Shown here piece after piece: positions 55,325 to 64,000 of a stretch of 64,000 nucleotides of DNA. The stretch lies in assembly GCF_002934325.1 (NCBI RefSeq), contig NZ_PTIV01000002.1:62001-126000 (forward strand), in the 5' to 3' direction. Source of the DNA: Marinobacter persicus (GTDB taxonomy: Bacteria > Pseudomonadota > Gammaproteobacteria > Pseudomonadales > Oleiphilaceae). The first letter of the stretch is position 1. Every line of letters begins with the position of its first letter. The position numbers and the translations under genes are program-made. The notes below the pieces were generated by a model. It saw only the letters and a list, made by a program, of their open reading frames with translations, ran no database searches and was not told the DNA's origin.

Positions 55325-55930
55325 TCAGCCAAGCAGGTTGTCCAACGGTTGATCGTAGCCGGGGGCGAAGACCTCCAGGAAGTAGAGCACCTCGGGCAGA
55401 GCCTCTTCCTCCAGCCGGGCCCGTATCTGTTTTTCGGCCGGCTCGAACTCCGGGTTACCGGCCCGAATCTCGGCCCGACACTTGAGCCACGCAGAGAGCC
55501 GGTCGGCGGCCTTGATCAGTTGCTTTTCCTGTTCCGCCAGCCGGGATTCACGCACATAGGGCGAGAAATCCTCCTGCAACTCCTCGGGCAGCAACGCCAG
55601 CAGTTCTGCCTCGGCCTTGTGCTCGATGTCGCCAAAAGCTTCGCGCATGACCCGGGAATGGTACTTCACCGGCGTGGGCATATCACCGGTGATCACCTCT
55701 GTGGCGTCGTGGTACAAGGCCGCTGCGGCGATGCGGTCGGCGTTCACCTGACCGTCGCAGAGCCGATTGTGGATCAGTGCCAGGGCATGGGCCAGGGTGG
55801 CCACTTCCCAGGAGTGGGTGGCCACGTTCTCGTCAATGGCATTGCGCATCAGCCCCCAGCGCTTGATCCAGCGCAGGCGGGAAATATAGGCAAAGAAATG
55901 ACTGGCCAGGCGTTGTGGGGCAGCAGGCAT
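55325..55930 (-). CDS. yfbR: 5'-deoxynucleotidase YfbR
   Basis: A 201-residue HD-domain protein: WGLMRNAIDENVATHSWEVATLAHAL, ALYHDATEVITGDMPTPVKY and KAADRLSAWLKCRAEI match YfbR closely, including His33-like and the HD pair. YfbR dephosphorylates deoxyribonucleoside 5'-monophosphates in nucleotide balance. It sits between the amidotransferase and a DUF748 gene, both transcribed in the same direction. Confidence 0.92.
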   Translation of the reverse strand: MPAAPQRLASHFFAYISRLRWIKRWGLMRNAIDENVATHSWEVATLAHALALIHNRLCDGQVNADRIAAAALYHDATEVITGDMPTPVKYHSRVMREAFGDIEHKAEAELLALLPEELQEDFSPYVRESRLAEQEKQLIKAADRLSAWLKCRAEIRAGNPEFEPAEKQIRARLEEEALPEVLYFLEVFAPGYDQPLDNLLG

Positions 55931-55950
55931 ACAGCGTTTAAACCTCGGTC

Positions 55951-58767
55951 TTAGCGAACATCCAGAGTAAAGGGCACAATCACCTGCCCGTTGTCGGTCA
56001 ACTCGGCCTGGCGCGAGGCATCCAGCAGGAACAGCTGCTCACCGGCGACACCGTGCGTGTCTTCCAGTATCCGGCGCACTTCCAGAGCCCGCTGGCTGGC
56101 CAGCTTGCCCAGGGCTTCGGGCGGCAACTGCCGCTCTCCGGCCAGATAGGCCTGCCGGGCTTGTTCCCAGGCTTCACCACTGGTCTCTTCACCCCGGGCC
56201 GCCATACGTTCTTTCAGCAGTGCCAGTCCGTCTGCTTCAGGTGCCACGGCGCCACGAACATTCAAAAGCAGTTCCGGGCGCTCCTGCAGGGCGCTGGCCA
56301 AAGCGGCCAGTTTGGCGGCCTCCTGCTCCGGCATAACGGTCGTTCCAGGCTCGAAGGCCACGTGCCCCAACTCCTCACTGCTGAAGCCCGCCAGGTCAGC
56401 CACGGAACCCAGCATGGTGAACGGCGAGGCAGCGGCTTTGGCCAGCAGGTTCACAAACGCACGCATCACCACCTGGCCCACACTGAATTGCGGGTCCGCC
56501 AGGTCACCGCTGACCGGAAGGTCCACTTCAATCACTCCCTGGCGATCCGTGAGCAGGGCCAGGCCCAGTTTCACTGGCGCGTTCACAGCCTGGTCGCTGG
56601 CCACATTCTGGCCTAATTTCATCTGATCCAGAATGACGGTATTGGAAGCATCCAACTGAGTGCCGGTAATACTGTAATCAAGATTCAGCTCCATTTTACC
56701 GCTGTCCACGGCATAGCCGACATAGCGGCCGAAATAGGGCGACAGTACCGGCAGCGACAGGTTCTGCATCGTCAATTTCAGATTACTGGTGTCTTCGGTG
56801 CCCAAAGCACCCAGGGTGCCGGTAAACTCAACAGGCGCAACGCCGGCCAGTTGCCCTTGCAGGTTCACTTGGCCCTGCTGGGGTGGCACGTTACTGATAC
56901 CGGAAATGGAGCCGCTTAAGGCATCAAATGTGGTGTTGAAGGGCGGTTCCAGGGTTCGATCCGTGTAAGCCAGTGCCGCTTCCTGCAACTGCAATTCCCC
57001 GATTCGGAAAATGAACGGTGGTTGCTCGTCGCTCCCTGTGTCGGTTGGCTCCGGTGCGCTGGCCGACTCTCCCGAATCCGGGTTGGTTTTGGCGATGGTT
57101 TGAACGTTATGCTGCCCTTCCGCCAAGCGCACGATATTGGCCTCAGGCTGCGCCAACACCACGGTGCCAATCTCGAGCCGGGCCGGGTTCACATTGAACT
57201 CAATGGGTGCCAGTCGCATGCTTTCCCAGGAAAGTAATGACTGGCTCTCATCCGGCAAACGGAGGTTAAGCCCCGCCACTTCCGCCGTGCCGCTAAACGT
57301 ACCCGTCATCGGATCGGTCTGGTCATCCAGATCCAGGTTGCCATCGAACCCCAGGGTGCCATCCACCACTTCCAGGTTGGCGTTCATTCTTATGTAAGGT
57401 TCAAAGGCCGCCAGTGCGATGTCGGAGCCGGATAATGCCGCTTCGAAGTTGAATGGCCGGGGCGTTAACTGCCCGTTGGCGGACAAACGCCCACCGCTGG
57501 CCAGAGCAGAGGAGAGACGATAAGAGACCGGCTCGTCCAGGCGATGGGAAAGGCCGCCGATCGAAGCGCTCAGCTCAGTGAGTTCGATATTCGCCGGCGT
57601 GGGCGGCACGTCATCCCGCCACTGCAACCGGCTGTTGTTTAGCTCCAGGCCCTGGATACTCCAGCGGAAGGGGGTGGAGGCCTGGGACTGCTCTGCCCCG
57701 CTGTCGGCCTTTGTTTCCGGCAGGGACGCAAGCCAGTCAATTTCCCCCCCGGCGTTGCGGTGGGCCGCCACCGATAGCTGATCGAAAGACACCATACCAA
57801 CGGTGGCCTCGCGATTCGCCAGGTCAAACCCGACCCCTGCAATTTCCAAATCTCCCAGGCTCAGAGCTGGCTCCTCGCTATCAGCCGACAGGGCCATCGC
57901 CACGTCGTTCGCGATCAGTCGGCCTTCCGCGGTATCCAGGCTCAGGGTATCGCCGGCGAAGAGCCGGTAGCGGGATTCGACAGACACAGTGCCGCTGCGC
58001 AACTGCCAGGGCAGCACCGGCGCCAGGAAGTGGGCGAGGGTGTCGTAACGGATATCCGACAATTCCACGCGACCCTCGGAAGACAGGGGGGCCAGCTCCA
58101 GAGACCCAAACCATTCGATGCTCTGGTCGTCCACAGCAGCCACAAGGGAATAGCGACTGTCATCTTCATCCCTCGGCCAGGTCGCCAAGTCACTGACGCT
58201 CAAATCCAGTGGCGTGATGTGGAATTCGGCGACGTCGTCCTGAGTGAAATCCCGGAAACGGATACTGCCACCGTCAATCGCAAGCTGACTGAAATAGAGC
58301 TTAAGGGGCTCGGATGATTCTTCGGGGCCGGCGGTTTCAGGCTCCGGCTGGTCTCCCGGCGGGTTGGCTTCACGCCAGTCCCGGGCAAAATTGACCGAGT
58401 AATCTTCCAGCAAGTCCACCCGTACATCCGGCGCCTCCAGATAAATGTTCTGGAAGCCCACCACGCCGGTCAGTAACTGGAAGAAACTGAGATTCACCAT
58501 CAGACGATCAAAGGTTACCACCGGCTCGTCGGTGCCATCCACGGCCTCAAAGCCCCGAGCTTCCAGAGTCAGGGCAAAGGGGTTGGCACTGATGTCTTCC
58601 ACCGAGGCCTGCCAGCCCATGGTCTGGTCCAGCTGCTCAGGCACGGTTTTTTGCAACCACCAAGGCAATATCAGGAAGCCAGCCAGGGCATAAAGCACCA
58701 GAAGCACAGCCACGCCCACCAGTGTGTTCCGTAACCAGCGACTCCGTTTCGCTTTTTCCTCGCTCAC
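55951..58767 (-). CDS. DUF748/AsmA-like protein
   Basis: A 938-residue protein with an N-terminal membrane anchor (about residues 14-33) and a large periplasmic part of repeated beta-rich segments of the AsmA/DUF748 type (WQASVEDISANPFALTLEARGF; VNLSFFQLLTGVVGFQNIYLEAP). The C-terminal 130 residues form an OmpA-like-looking block (ALASALQERPELLLNVRG). Relatives affect lipid transport between membranes and cell-envelope stability. A GTG start at 58767 with a GGGGAG site is preferred over 58833, which gives no signal. Confidence 0.82.
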   Translation of the reverse strand: MSEEKAKRSRWLRNTLVGVAVLLVLYALAGFLILPWWLQKTVPEQLDQTMGWQASVEDISANPFALTLEARGFEAVDGTDEPVVTFDRLMVNLSFFQLLTGVVGFQNIYLEAPDVRVDLLEDYSVNFARDWREANPPGDQPEPETAGPEESSEPLKLYFSQLAIDGGSIRFRDFTQDDVAEFHITPLDLSVSDLATWPRDEDDSRYSLVAAVDDQSIEWFGSLELAPLSSEGRVELSDIRYDTLAHFLAPVLPWQLRSGTVSVESRYRLFAGDTLSLDTAEGRLIANDVAMALSADSEEPALSLGDLEIAGVGFDLANREATVGMVSFDQLSVAAHRNAGGEIDWLASLPETKADSGAEQSQASTPFRWSIQGLELNNSRLQWRDDVPPTPANIELTELSASIGGLSHRLDEPVSYRLSSALASGGRLSANGQLTPRPFNFEAALSGSDIALAAFEPYIRMNANLEVVDGTLGFDGNLDLDDQTDPMTGTFSGTAEVAGLNLRLPDESQSLLSWESMRLAPIEFNVNPARLEIGTVVLAQPEANIVRLAEGQHNVQTIAKTNPDSGESASAPEPTDTGSDEQPPFIFRIGELQLQEAALAYTDRTLEPPFNTTFDALSGSISGISNVPPQQGQVNLQGQLAGVAPVEFTGTLGALGTEDTSNLKLTMQNLSLPVLSPYFGRYVGYAVDSGKMELNLDYSITGTQLDASNTVILDQMKLGQNVASDQAVNAPVKLGLALLTDRQGVIEVDLPVSGDLADPQFSVGQVVMRAFVNLLAKAAASPFTMLGSVADLAGFSSEELGHVAFEPGTTVMPEQEAAKLAALASALQERPELLLNVRGAVAPEADGLALLKERMAARGEETSGEAWEQARQAYLAGERQLPPEALGKLASQRALEVRRILEDTHGVAGEQLFLLDASRQAELTDNGQVIVPFTLDVR

Positions 58768-58922
58768 AGGCCACTCCCCAATTGAATATTGCCAGTTGAT
58801 ACCTGTTAGCAAGCATAGCGTCCGATTGGGCAACTTGTCAGCCAGACCTGACAGAAACCGGCGAACCCGATATGCTCCGCCAACGTATCACTCCCTGTAG
58901 ACACTGACGGAGACTTCCAGTT

Positions 58923-59558
58923 ATGGACATCGGCGATATGCGTCGGGATTTTGAAAGCGAGGGACTGGATCGCGAACACCTCAATAACAGCCCCGTGATC
59001 CAGTTTGAAACCTGGTTCAACGATGCCCGTACCGCCGGCATCCTGGAGCCCAACGCCATGTCACTGGCCACCACCGGGGCCGATGGTCTGCCAGATCTGC
59101 GCACGGTGCTGCTGAAATACTTCGACGACCGGGGTTTTGTGTTTTACACCAACTACGGCAGCCGAAAGGCCCGGGAGATTGAGGAAAATCCCCAGGCTGC
59201 ACTGTTGTTCCCGTGGATTGGCCTGAATCGCCAGGTACGCATCCAGGGTGCCGTGGAAAAGGTCAGCAAGGCGGAATCACTGCGCTACTTCGCGTCTCGC
59301 CCCCGAGGCAGCCAGATTGGCGCCTGGGTGTCCGAACAAAGCAAGGTGATCACCTCCCGGGGCCTGCTGGAGCAGAAAGTGGCCGAAATGAAGCAGAAAT
59401 TCAGCGCCGGCGAGGTACCGCTGCCTGAGTTCTGGGGCGGCTATCGGGTGGTGCCGGAGCGTATCGAATTCTGGCAGGGTCGGCCCAGTCGCCTGCACGA
59501 CCGTTTTGAATATGTAAGGAAAGGCGATGCCTGGTCCATCCAACGACTGCAACCCTGA
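58923..59558 (+). CDS. pdxH: Pyridoxamine 5'-phosphate oxidase
   Basis: A 211-residue FMN enzyme: [49 protein letters not shown] is the FMN and substrate-binding region; [29 protein letters not shown] is the conserved C-terminus. It oxidises pyridoxamine/pyridoxine phosphate to pyridoxal 5'-phosphate. Its end overlaps the phosphopantetheinyl transferase gene by 32 bases, so the two are likely one transcript. Confidence 0.96.
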   Translation: MDIGDMRRDFESEGLDREHLNNSPVIQFETWFNDARTAGILEPNAMSLATTGADGLPDLRTVLLKYFDDRGFVFYTNYGSRKAREIEENPQAALLFPWIGLNRQVRIQGAVEKVSKAESLRYFASRPRGSQIGAWVSEQSKVITSRGLLEQKVAEMKQKFSAGEVPLPEFWGGYRVVPERIEFWQGRPSRLHDRFEYVRKGDAWSIQRLQP

Positions 59559-60291
59559 TCACCCACCCCGCGTATGGCTCTGCCATCGGCTGACGGCAAA
59601 CACCGGCATCACCCCGGACTGGCTTCTGCCTGGTGAACACCAGCGCCTGGCCGGGCGGATAGGTGCCGGCGCCAATGACTTCCTGGCCAGCCGCTGGCTC
59701 ATCCGCCAGGCCCTGGGGCGGGTCAGCGGGGAAGTTCCGAGCCATTGCCGCCCGGTCAGCGGGCGACCGGTGGCTTCGGACCATCCGCCGGGCCTTCAGC
59801 TGTCCCTGAGCCACAGCCAGGGGCTTGTGGCCTGTGCCAGCGGAGGTCAGGCCGTGGGCATCGATATCGAGCCCGGCGGCCGACAATCCGAATGGCACCG
59901 GGTTGCCCGCCGCTGGTTCTCGCCGGTGGAGCAGGAGTGGTTGTTCCGGGCCGACGACCCATTCCTGTTCCTGCAGGTCTGGACACTCAAGGAAGCCTGG
60001 CTGAAGGCCACCGGCCGGGGAATCGCGGGCAACCTGCAAACCCTGGAAGTCCGCAAAGACTTTGAATTGTATGGTGACCGGCCAGAGCAAACCTGGGCCA
60101 CCTGCTGTTGCTACGTCGAAGGCTTTCTGGTGACACTGGTGTACCAGACCGACGATCCGGACGACCCACAACGATGGCCGTCCATCACGCTCTTTGAGCC
60201 GCCCCCGGATGACTACCACCTGGAACCGGCTGAAGAATTGAGCGCGGATTGGGAGCCGCTGTTCCATCGCACCATCCGCAACAAACGTTGA
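59527..60291 (+). CDS. 4'-phosphopantetheinyl transferase
   Basis: A 254-residue Sfp/AcpT-type enzyme with the Mg2+-binding GIDIE (111-115) and the [12 protein letters not shown] motif (152-163, Glu156). It transfers 4'-phosphopantetheine from CoA to carrier proteins. Length and the pre-motif WLIRQALG fit the Sfp group rather than AcpS, so a secondary-metabolism or fatty-acid carrier protein is the likely target; none is in the window. It overlaps the pdxH gene. Confidence 0.9.
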   Translation: MPGPSNDCNPDHPPRVWLCHRLTANTGITPDWLLPGEHQRLAGRIGAGANDFLASRWLIRQALGRVSGEVPSHCRPVSGRPVASDHPPGLQLSLSHSQGLVACASGGQAVGIDIEPGGRQSEWHRVARRWFSPVEQEWLFRADDPFLFLQVWTLKEAWLKATGRGIAGNLQTLEVRKDFELYGDRPEQTWATCCCYVEGFLVTLVYQTDDPDDPQRWPSITLFEPPPDDYHLEPAEELSADWEPLFHRTIRNKR

Positions 60292-60307
60292 CCAACTGGA
60301 GTGCCCC

Positions 60308-60895
60308 ATGGCCGAGTCCCAAAGCCAGCGATGCCCCTGGTGTGGAGACGATCCCCTGTACGTGCATTACCACGACACCGTCTGGGGCCGACCGGAATAC
60401 GACGACCTGGCCCTGTTCGAAAAGCTCTGTCTTGATGGCCAACAAGCGGGCCTGAGTTGGCTGACCATCCTGCGCAAGCAGGAGAACTACCGGGCGGCCT
60501 ACGCCAACTTTGATCCCGAACGCATCGCCCGGTTTGATGACCAGGACGTGGCCCGACTGCTGGCGGACCCCGGCATCGTACGCAACCGCCTGAAGGTGCA
60601 TTCCATCATCCGTAATGCCCGTGGGTTCCTGGCCCTGCAGGACCAGGGCGTTGGCTTCTCGGACTTCCTCTGGGACTTCGTCGAAGGCCAGCCAATCCAG
60701 AATCGGTGGCAGGCCTTTGAAGAGGTGCCGGTAACCACCCCGGAATCGGTTGCCATGTCCAAGGCGCTCAAGAAAGCCGGTTTCAACTTTGTCGGCCCCA
60801 CGATCGTTTACGCCTTCATGCAGGCCACCGGCATGGTGAATGATCATCTGGTGTGCTGTCCGGCCCATGAGGAATGCCGCGCCCTCGCGCAATGA
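60308..60895 (+). CDS. tag: DNA-3-methyladenine glycosylase I
   Basis: A 195-residue Tag: the N-terminal RCPWCGDDPLYVHYHDTVWG has the expected Cys9 and His22 zinc ligands, the LFEKLCLDGQQAGLSWLTIL segment contains the catalytic Glu region, and the C-terminal HLVCCPAHEEC carries the last His and Cys ligands. It excises 3-methyladenine from DNA. It is transcribed after the phosphopantetheinyl transferase with 16 bases between. The second, zinc-free paralogue lies at 10526. Confidence 0.93.
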   Translation: MAESQSQRCPWCGDDPLYVHYHDTVWGRPEYDDLALFEKLCLDGQQAGLSWLTILRKQENYRAAYANFDPERIARFDDQDVARLLADPGIVRNRLKVHSIIRNARGFLALQDQGVGFSDFLWDFVEGQPIQNRWQAFEEVPVTTPESVAMSKALKKAGFNFVGPTIVYAFMQATGMVNDHLVCCPAHEECRALAQ

Positions 60896-60938
60896 TCCTG
60901 TTGACTCCCTGACTCGTAAATTTCCCCGTAACGCACTT

Positions 60939-60962
60939 TTAAGAGTGACCTTAAGAGTGACC
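60939..60962. repeat. 12-bp direct repeat before an uncharacterised gene
   Basis: TTAAGAGTGACC occurs twice in exact tandem (60939-60950 and 60951-60962), 21 bases upstream of the GTG start at 60984. Such tandem boxes often bind a direct-repeat regulator. The 12-base period differs from the 11-base TTAA array at 933-1015. Confidence 0.5.
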
Positions 60963-60983
60963 TGAAAAAACGGGAGGTTTCAC

Positions 60984-61289
60984 GTGCGCATAACGCTCGA
61001 TGAGCTCAGGAATCTTGAGCGTCCGGTGTTCGATCTTCTGGAGATCATTTCACTGGAAGGACAACAATACATGGCCCGGCTGCATGGGCCCCAGGGCATG
61101 CAGCTGTTATCGGACGACAAGGGCAACACTCGGCTGTTTCGTAGCGCCTGGCAGGTTCAGGACACCCTGGCCCCTTTCGTCATTCTGGAAACCCAGGTGG
61201 TTCACCCCTCCGCCTATCATGAAATGGTGGGCATGGAGCCGGCAGACATTGAACCCATGCGCATTCAGGTACAGAGGCGACCGTCGTGA
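60984..61289 (+). CDS. Uncharacterised small protein
   Basis: A 101-residue protein with no signal peptide or membrane helix. Segments LEIISLEGQQYMARLHGPQGMQLLSDD and LRSAWQVQDTLAPFVILETQVVHPSAYHEMVG suggest a small globular beta-rich fold, resembling DUF6482-type proteins of pseudomonads, which I cannot confirm. The GTG at 60984 has a GGAGG site six bases upstream. Its stop overlaps the GTG of the next membrane gene (GTGA), so the two form a pair. Confidence 0.6.
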   Translation: MRITLDELRNLERPVFDLLEIISLEGQQYMARLHGPQGMQLLSDDKGNTRLFRSAWQVQDTLAPFVILETQVVHPSAYHEMVGMEPADIEPMRIQVQRRPS

Positions 61290-61741
61290 TCGTTATTGCC
61301 CGATTGGCCATACTGGTTGGTCTCGCCGGTCTGCTGCCGTTTCTCGCCGGGGCCGCCGGTCTGTTCCTGATGCCCTCGAAGAGCGTGGCCATCCTGGCGT
61401 GGTTCTATATCTACAGCGCAGGCATACTGGCATTCATGGCCGGCGTGTACTGGCCCATTGCGCTGCAATTGGAGAATCGCACGTACCCCCAGTCTCCGAT
61501 GGTTTGCATGCTGCTGAGCCAGGCCTTTTTTATAACGGCCGGCATCGGCCTGCTACTGCAAACCTCTCACCAGATCGCGCTCTACACCGTGGCGTACCTG
61601 CTGCTTTATTGGGTGGATGCACGCTGGATGCGGCACTACTGGCCGAGCTGGTACCTGAAGTTACGGCTGGGGCTGACGTTGACCGTGGTGGTCTGTCAAA
61701 TCGCGGCGGGCGCGTGGTTTTATCTGGTTCACAACGCTTGA
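61286..61741 (+). CDS. DUF3429-type membrane protein
   Basis: A 151-residue protein with five hydrophobic segments (about 4-26, 33-55, 70-93, 97-111 and 122-146) and the opening FLAGAAGLFLMPSKSVAILAWFYIYSAGILAFMAGVYW, which matches DUF3429 family proteins. The function is unknown. Its GTG start overlaps the preceding stop. A stem-loop follows 28 bases later. Confidence 0.75.
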   Translation: MIVIARLAILVGLAGLLPFLAGAAGLFLMPSKSVAILAWFYIYSAGILAFMAGVYWPIALQLENRTYPQSPMVCMLLSQAFFITAGIGLLLQTSHQIALYTVAYLLLYWVDARWMRHYWPSWYLKLRLGLTLTVVVCQIAAGAWFYLVHNA

Positions 61742-61769
61742 ACCAGGGAGCAATAAAGGAGGGATGGCG

Positions 61770-61793
61770 AGTCCGGGCAAGCATGCCCGGACT
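61770..61793. terminator. Stem-loop between convergent genes
   Basis: AGTCCGGGCA (61770-61779) and TGCCCGGACT (61784-61793) form a perfect 10-bp stem with a four-base loop. It separates the DUF3429 gene from the convergent aspartokinase gene. There is no T-run on either side, so it may be a weak terminator or a 3'-end stabiliser. Confidence 0.5.
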
Positions 61794-61810
61794 GCCAGAC
61801 CGAAACCCGA

Positions 61811-63265
61811 TCAGGTGGTTTCAGACGCGGCCACAATCGCATATTCGTGATTGTGGGGCTCAATCAACGAGCCGTGCAGGGCGACAATCGCTTTGTTGTA
61901 ATCGTCTTCGTCGATCACAAACTGGATGTCGACCTGGCGCATGCACTGGTGAATGGCCAGCACACTGATTTCCTCATCCGCCAGCGCTTTCACGGAGCGG
62001 GCCAGAATGCCTGGCACCTTCATGTCGCTGCCGCAAGCGGAAACCAGGGCCACCTTGCGCGTGCTTACTTCGCCATTCGGGAACTCTTCTTCCAGCGCCT
62101 TCACCACACGCTTGACGTGCTTGAGCGTGGTGTCCACATAGTGGGTGATGGTGTTGGCGTTGGTGTCCTTGCCCATGAAGCGCACTTTGAAACGGGTCAG
62201 AACGTCCAGAATCTTGCGATCCGAACCCGGTTCGCCCTGCATATCCTGATCGAACACTTCAATGGCAAACACACCCTTGGCACCGGCGATGATCTCCACC
62301 TGGGGCTTTTCACTGACATAGTCGCCGGTGATCAGCGTGCCGGTGTGCTCCGGCTCAAAGGTGTTCATCACCCGCAACGGGATTTCATCCTGACGGAGTC
62401 CCTTGCCGGCACGGGGGTGAATCGCTTCCATCCCCAGGTTGGCCAGCTGGTCGGCGATGTCGTAGTTGGTGCGGCCCAGCGGCACCACCTTGTCTTCGCC
62501 CACCACTTTCGGGTCGGCCGAACTCAGGTGATATTCCTTGTGGATAATGGCTTCGCGGGCGTTGGTGATCACCGCCACCCGGCTGAAGGTCATCTCACTG
62601 TAGCCGCGATCGAAGGTCCGCATCAGGCCCTCTTTACACTGGGCATAACCGGTCACAATCGGCAGTTCGCGGCTCAGGTCCACGTTATCGAACGCCTGCT
62701 TCAGCTTTTCATCCAGAGGCAGCAGCTCGGCGTCACGCCAACCGGTCAGATCCACGAAACGGGCATTGATGCCTTCCTGCTGCAGCTTCAGCGCGGTGTT
62801 GAACGCACTGTGGGCTTCACCGATGCCGGCCAGCATTTCACGAACCGTCAGCAGGTGCTCTTCGAGCTGGAACTGGCCGTAAGAGCACAGACGCTGCAGG
62901 TCGATCAGGCAGCCCCGAACGCCTTCAATACGGTCGGTGATGAACTGATCCGCCTGCTGTTTAAGCATGGGATCTTCAAACAGGTTGCCGTTGAGGTCGG
63001 TCAGGAACTTCACCAGCTTGGTGAGATCGTCACCCCAGGCCCAGTCCGATTCGGCATCGGCAAACAGGGCGTAAACGCCCGGCTCGCCGGTTTTCTTGTG
63101 CTCCAACAGCTCGTCCGTCACACCACCGTAGGCGGACACCACGAAAATGCGCTGGTAGAGGTCGTCTTTATTGCGATTACCAACAATGATGTTGTCGCGC
63201 ACGGCCTCGTAGTTGCTCATGGAAGTACCGCCGATCTTCTCGACGGTATGTTGTGCCGTAGTCAT
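61811..63265 (-). CDS. ask_ect: Aspartate kinase of the ectoine cluster
   Basis: A 484-residue aspartokinase of the Ask_Ect type: KIGGTSMSNYEAVRDNII, SAYGGVTDELLEHKKTGEPGVYALF, RGYSEMTFSRVA, and a C-terminal ACT region. This isoform, found next to ect genes, makes aspartyl phosphate for ectoine and is relatively insensitive to feedback. It starts 54 bases behind the ectB end. No ectC gene lies between, nor after it before the convergent gene. Confidence 0.93.
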   Translation of the reverse strand: MTTAQHTVEKIGGTSMSNYEAVRDNIIVGNRNKDDLYQRIFVVSAYGGVTDELLEHKKTGEPGVYALFADAESDWAWGDDLTKLVKFLTDLNGNLFEDPMLKQQADQFITDRIEGVRGCLIDLQRLCSYGQFQLEEHLLTVREMLAGIGEAHSAFNTALKLQQEGINARFVDLTGWRDAELLPLDEKLKQAFDNVDLSRELPIVTGYAQCKEGLMRTFDRGYSEMTFSRVAVITNAREAIIHKEYHLSSADPKVVGEDKVVPLGRTNYDIADQLANLGMEAIHPRAGKGLRQDEIPLRVMNTFEPEHTGTLITGDYVSEKPQVEIIAGAKGVFAIEVFDQDMQGEPGSDRKILDVLTRFKVRFMGKDTNANTITHYVDTTLKHVKRVVKALEEEFPNGEVSTRKVALVSACGSDMKVPGILARSVKALADEEISVLAIHQCMRQVDIQFVIDEDDYNKAIVALHGSLIEPHNHEYAIVAASETT

Positions 63266-63319
63266 GTAGTTGCCTTTGCTATGTGCAGAATGAATGTTCC
63301 GTCAAACAGTATAGGCGCC

Positions 63320-64000
63320 TTATGACGCCTCGTTGACGCCTTCCTGCATGATTTCATCGACACACTCACCGAGGATCTTGGTGCCCAGGCGCAGGTCGTC
63401 CTCGCTGGTGGTCAGCGGCATCAGGCACTTGATGACTTCGTCGTTCGGGCCACTGGTCTCAATGATCAGGCCTTTCTCGAAGGCACGCTTGGTGATCGGG
63501 CCGGTCAGGTCAGCGTGAGTCGCGGAGATACCGCGCATCATGCCACGGCCCTTCAGGCGGAACTCGCTCGGATACTTGTCGCAGATCGCCTGCAGGCCTT
63601 CAGCCAGAACGTCCGATTTGGCTTTCACTTCGTTGGCGAAGGCGTCGTCTTTCCAGTAAGTCTCAACAGCGGTACGCGCTGTCACAAACGCCATGTTGTT
63701 GCCACGGAAGGTACCGTTGTGCTCACCGGAAGCCCACACGTCCAGTTCCGGCTTGAACAGCACCAGTGCCATCGGCAGACCGTAGCCAGACAGGGACTTG
63801 GACACGGTGACGATGTCCGGCTTGATGCCTGCGAACTCAAAGCTGAAGAAATCGCCGGTGCGACCATTACCCGCCTGGATATCGTCCAGAATCAGCAGGA
63901 TGTCGTGTTTCTTGCACAGCTCGGACAGGCCTTTGAGCCATTCGGCACGAGCCGCGTTCAGACCACCTTCACCCTGGATGGCTTCGACAATCACTGCCGC
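63320..64000 (-). CDS. ectB: Diaminobutyrate-2-oxoglutarate transaminase, C-terminal part
   Basis: The 3' 226 codons of a class III aminotransferase: [47 protein letters not shown] (PLP Lys in VSKSLSG), and FRGNNMAF are typical of EctB, which turns aspartate semialdehyde into diaminobutyrate for ectoine. The 5' end is outside the window, which ends at 64000. ectA would be expected further upstream on the same strand. Confidence 0.93.
   Translation of the reverse strand, partial: AAVIVEAIQGEGGLNAARAEWLKGLSELCKKHDILLILDDIQAGNGRTGDFFSFEFAGIKPDIVTVSKSLSGYGLPMALVLFKPELDVWASGEHNGTFRGNNMAFVTARTAVETYWKDDAFANEVKAKSDVLAEGLQAICDKYPSEFRLKGRGMMRGISATHADLTGPITKRAFEKGLIIETSGPNDEVIKCLMPLTTSEDDLRLGTKILGECVDEIMQEGVNEAS

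Noticed and set aside
60939..60962. The 12-bp direct repeat as another PmrA-type box
   Set aside because: The half-site spacing is 12, not 11, and the flanking bases are unlike the array at 933-1015.
61847..63325. A 492-codon open frame opposite ask_ect
   Set aside because: The aspartokinase motifs on the minus strand are unambiguous; the plus frame is a shadow.

Overview
The window is chromosomal DNA of about 58-62% G+C from a halotolerant marine gammaproteobacterium. Gene content and protein style (ectoine aspartokinase and EctB, Na+-coupled NSS and AGCS transporters, QsdR-type regulator, many chemoreceptors, ExbBD-TonB iron system) fit Marinobacter or a close relative; the genus is inferred, not proven. 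No rRNA, tRNA, CRISPR, prophage or insertion sequence was seen.

Layout: (1) 1-6110: an acyl-CoA-ligase-like gene (partial) and a thermostable-hemolysin-family gene face a GtrA / ArnC-like / ArnT-like / PmrAB-like operon. The divergent promoter region holds a tandem array of TTAA half-sites with an 11-bp period, like PmrA/QseB boxes. (2) 6135-9437: a second two-component system whose sensor has a His/Asp-rich periplasmic loop, next to a small secreted protein and a cytochrome b561. (3) 9529-29000: a large cobalamin locus with outer-membrane receptor, BtuCDF-like importer, late synthesis and lower-ligand genes (cbiA, cobO, cobQ, bluB, cobC, cbiB, cobT, phosphatase, cobU, cobS), a cobalamin riboswitch, and a CobN-like chelatase with a signal peptide. 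No corrin-ring genes are present in the window.

(4) 29138-38637: a cNMP/CBS/DUF294 protein with a DnaQ-like exonuclease, a QsdR-type regulator, two chemoreceptors, an NSS transporter and an EamA exporter. (5) 38913-50870: MATE exporter, a diguanylate cyclase facing a degenerate HD-GYP protein, AGCS symporter, 1-Cys peroxiredoxin, metNIQ, an HDOD-GAF protein and a TauE-like permease. (6) 50961-53302: exbB-exbD-exbD-tonB behind a possible Fur box. (7) 53352-61741: housekeeping and uncharacterised genes (SprT-like, TM2, class II amidotransferase, yfbR, DUF748, pdxH, phosphopantetheinyl transferase, tag, two small genes). (8) 61811-64000: ask_ect and the 3' part of ectB, with no ectC between or after them.

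The least expected features are: a family of at least six large intergenic hairpin elements whose 21-28 bp outer arms differ from copy to copy yet pair almost perfectly within each copy; the apparently periplasmic CobN-like protein inside the B12 uptake operon; and the 11-bp TTAA array in front of the lipid A-type modification operon. The TonB energy module (50961-53302) probably powers the BtuB-like receptor, so the two systems should work together.
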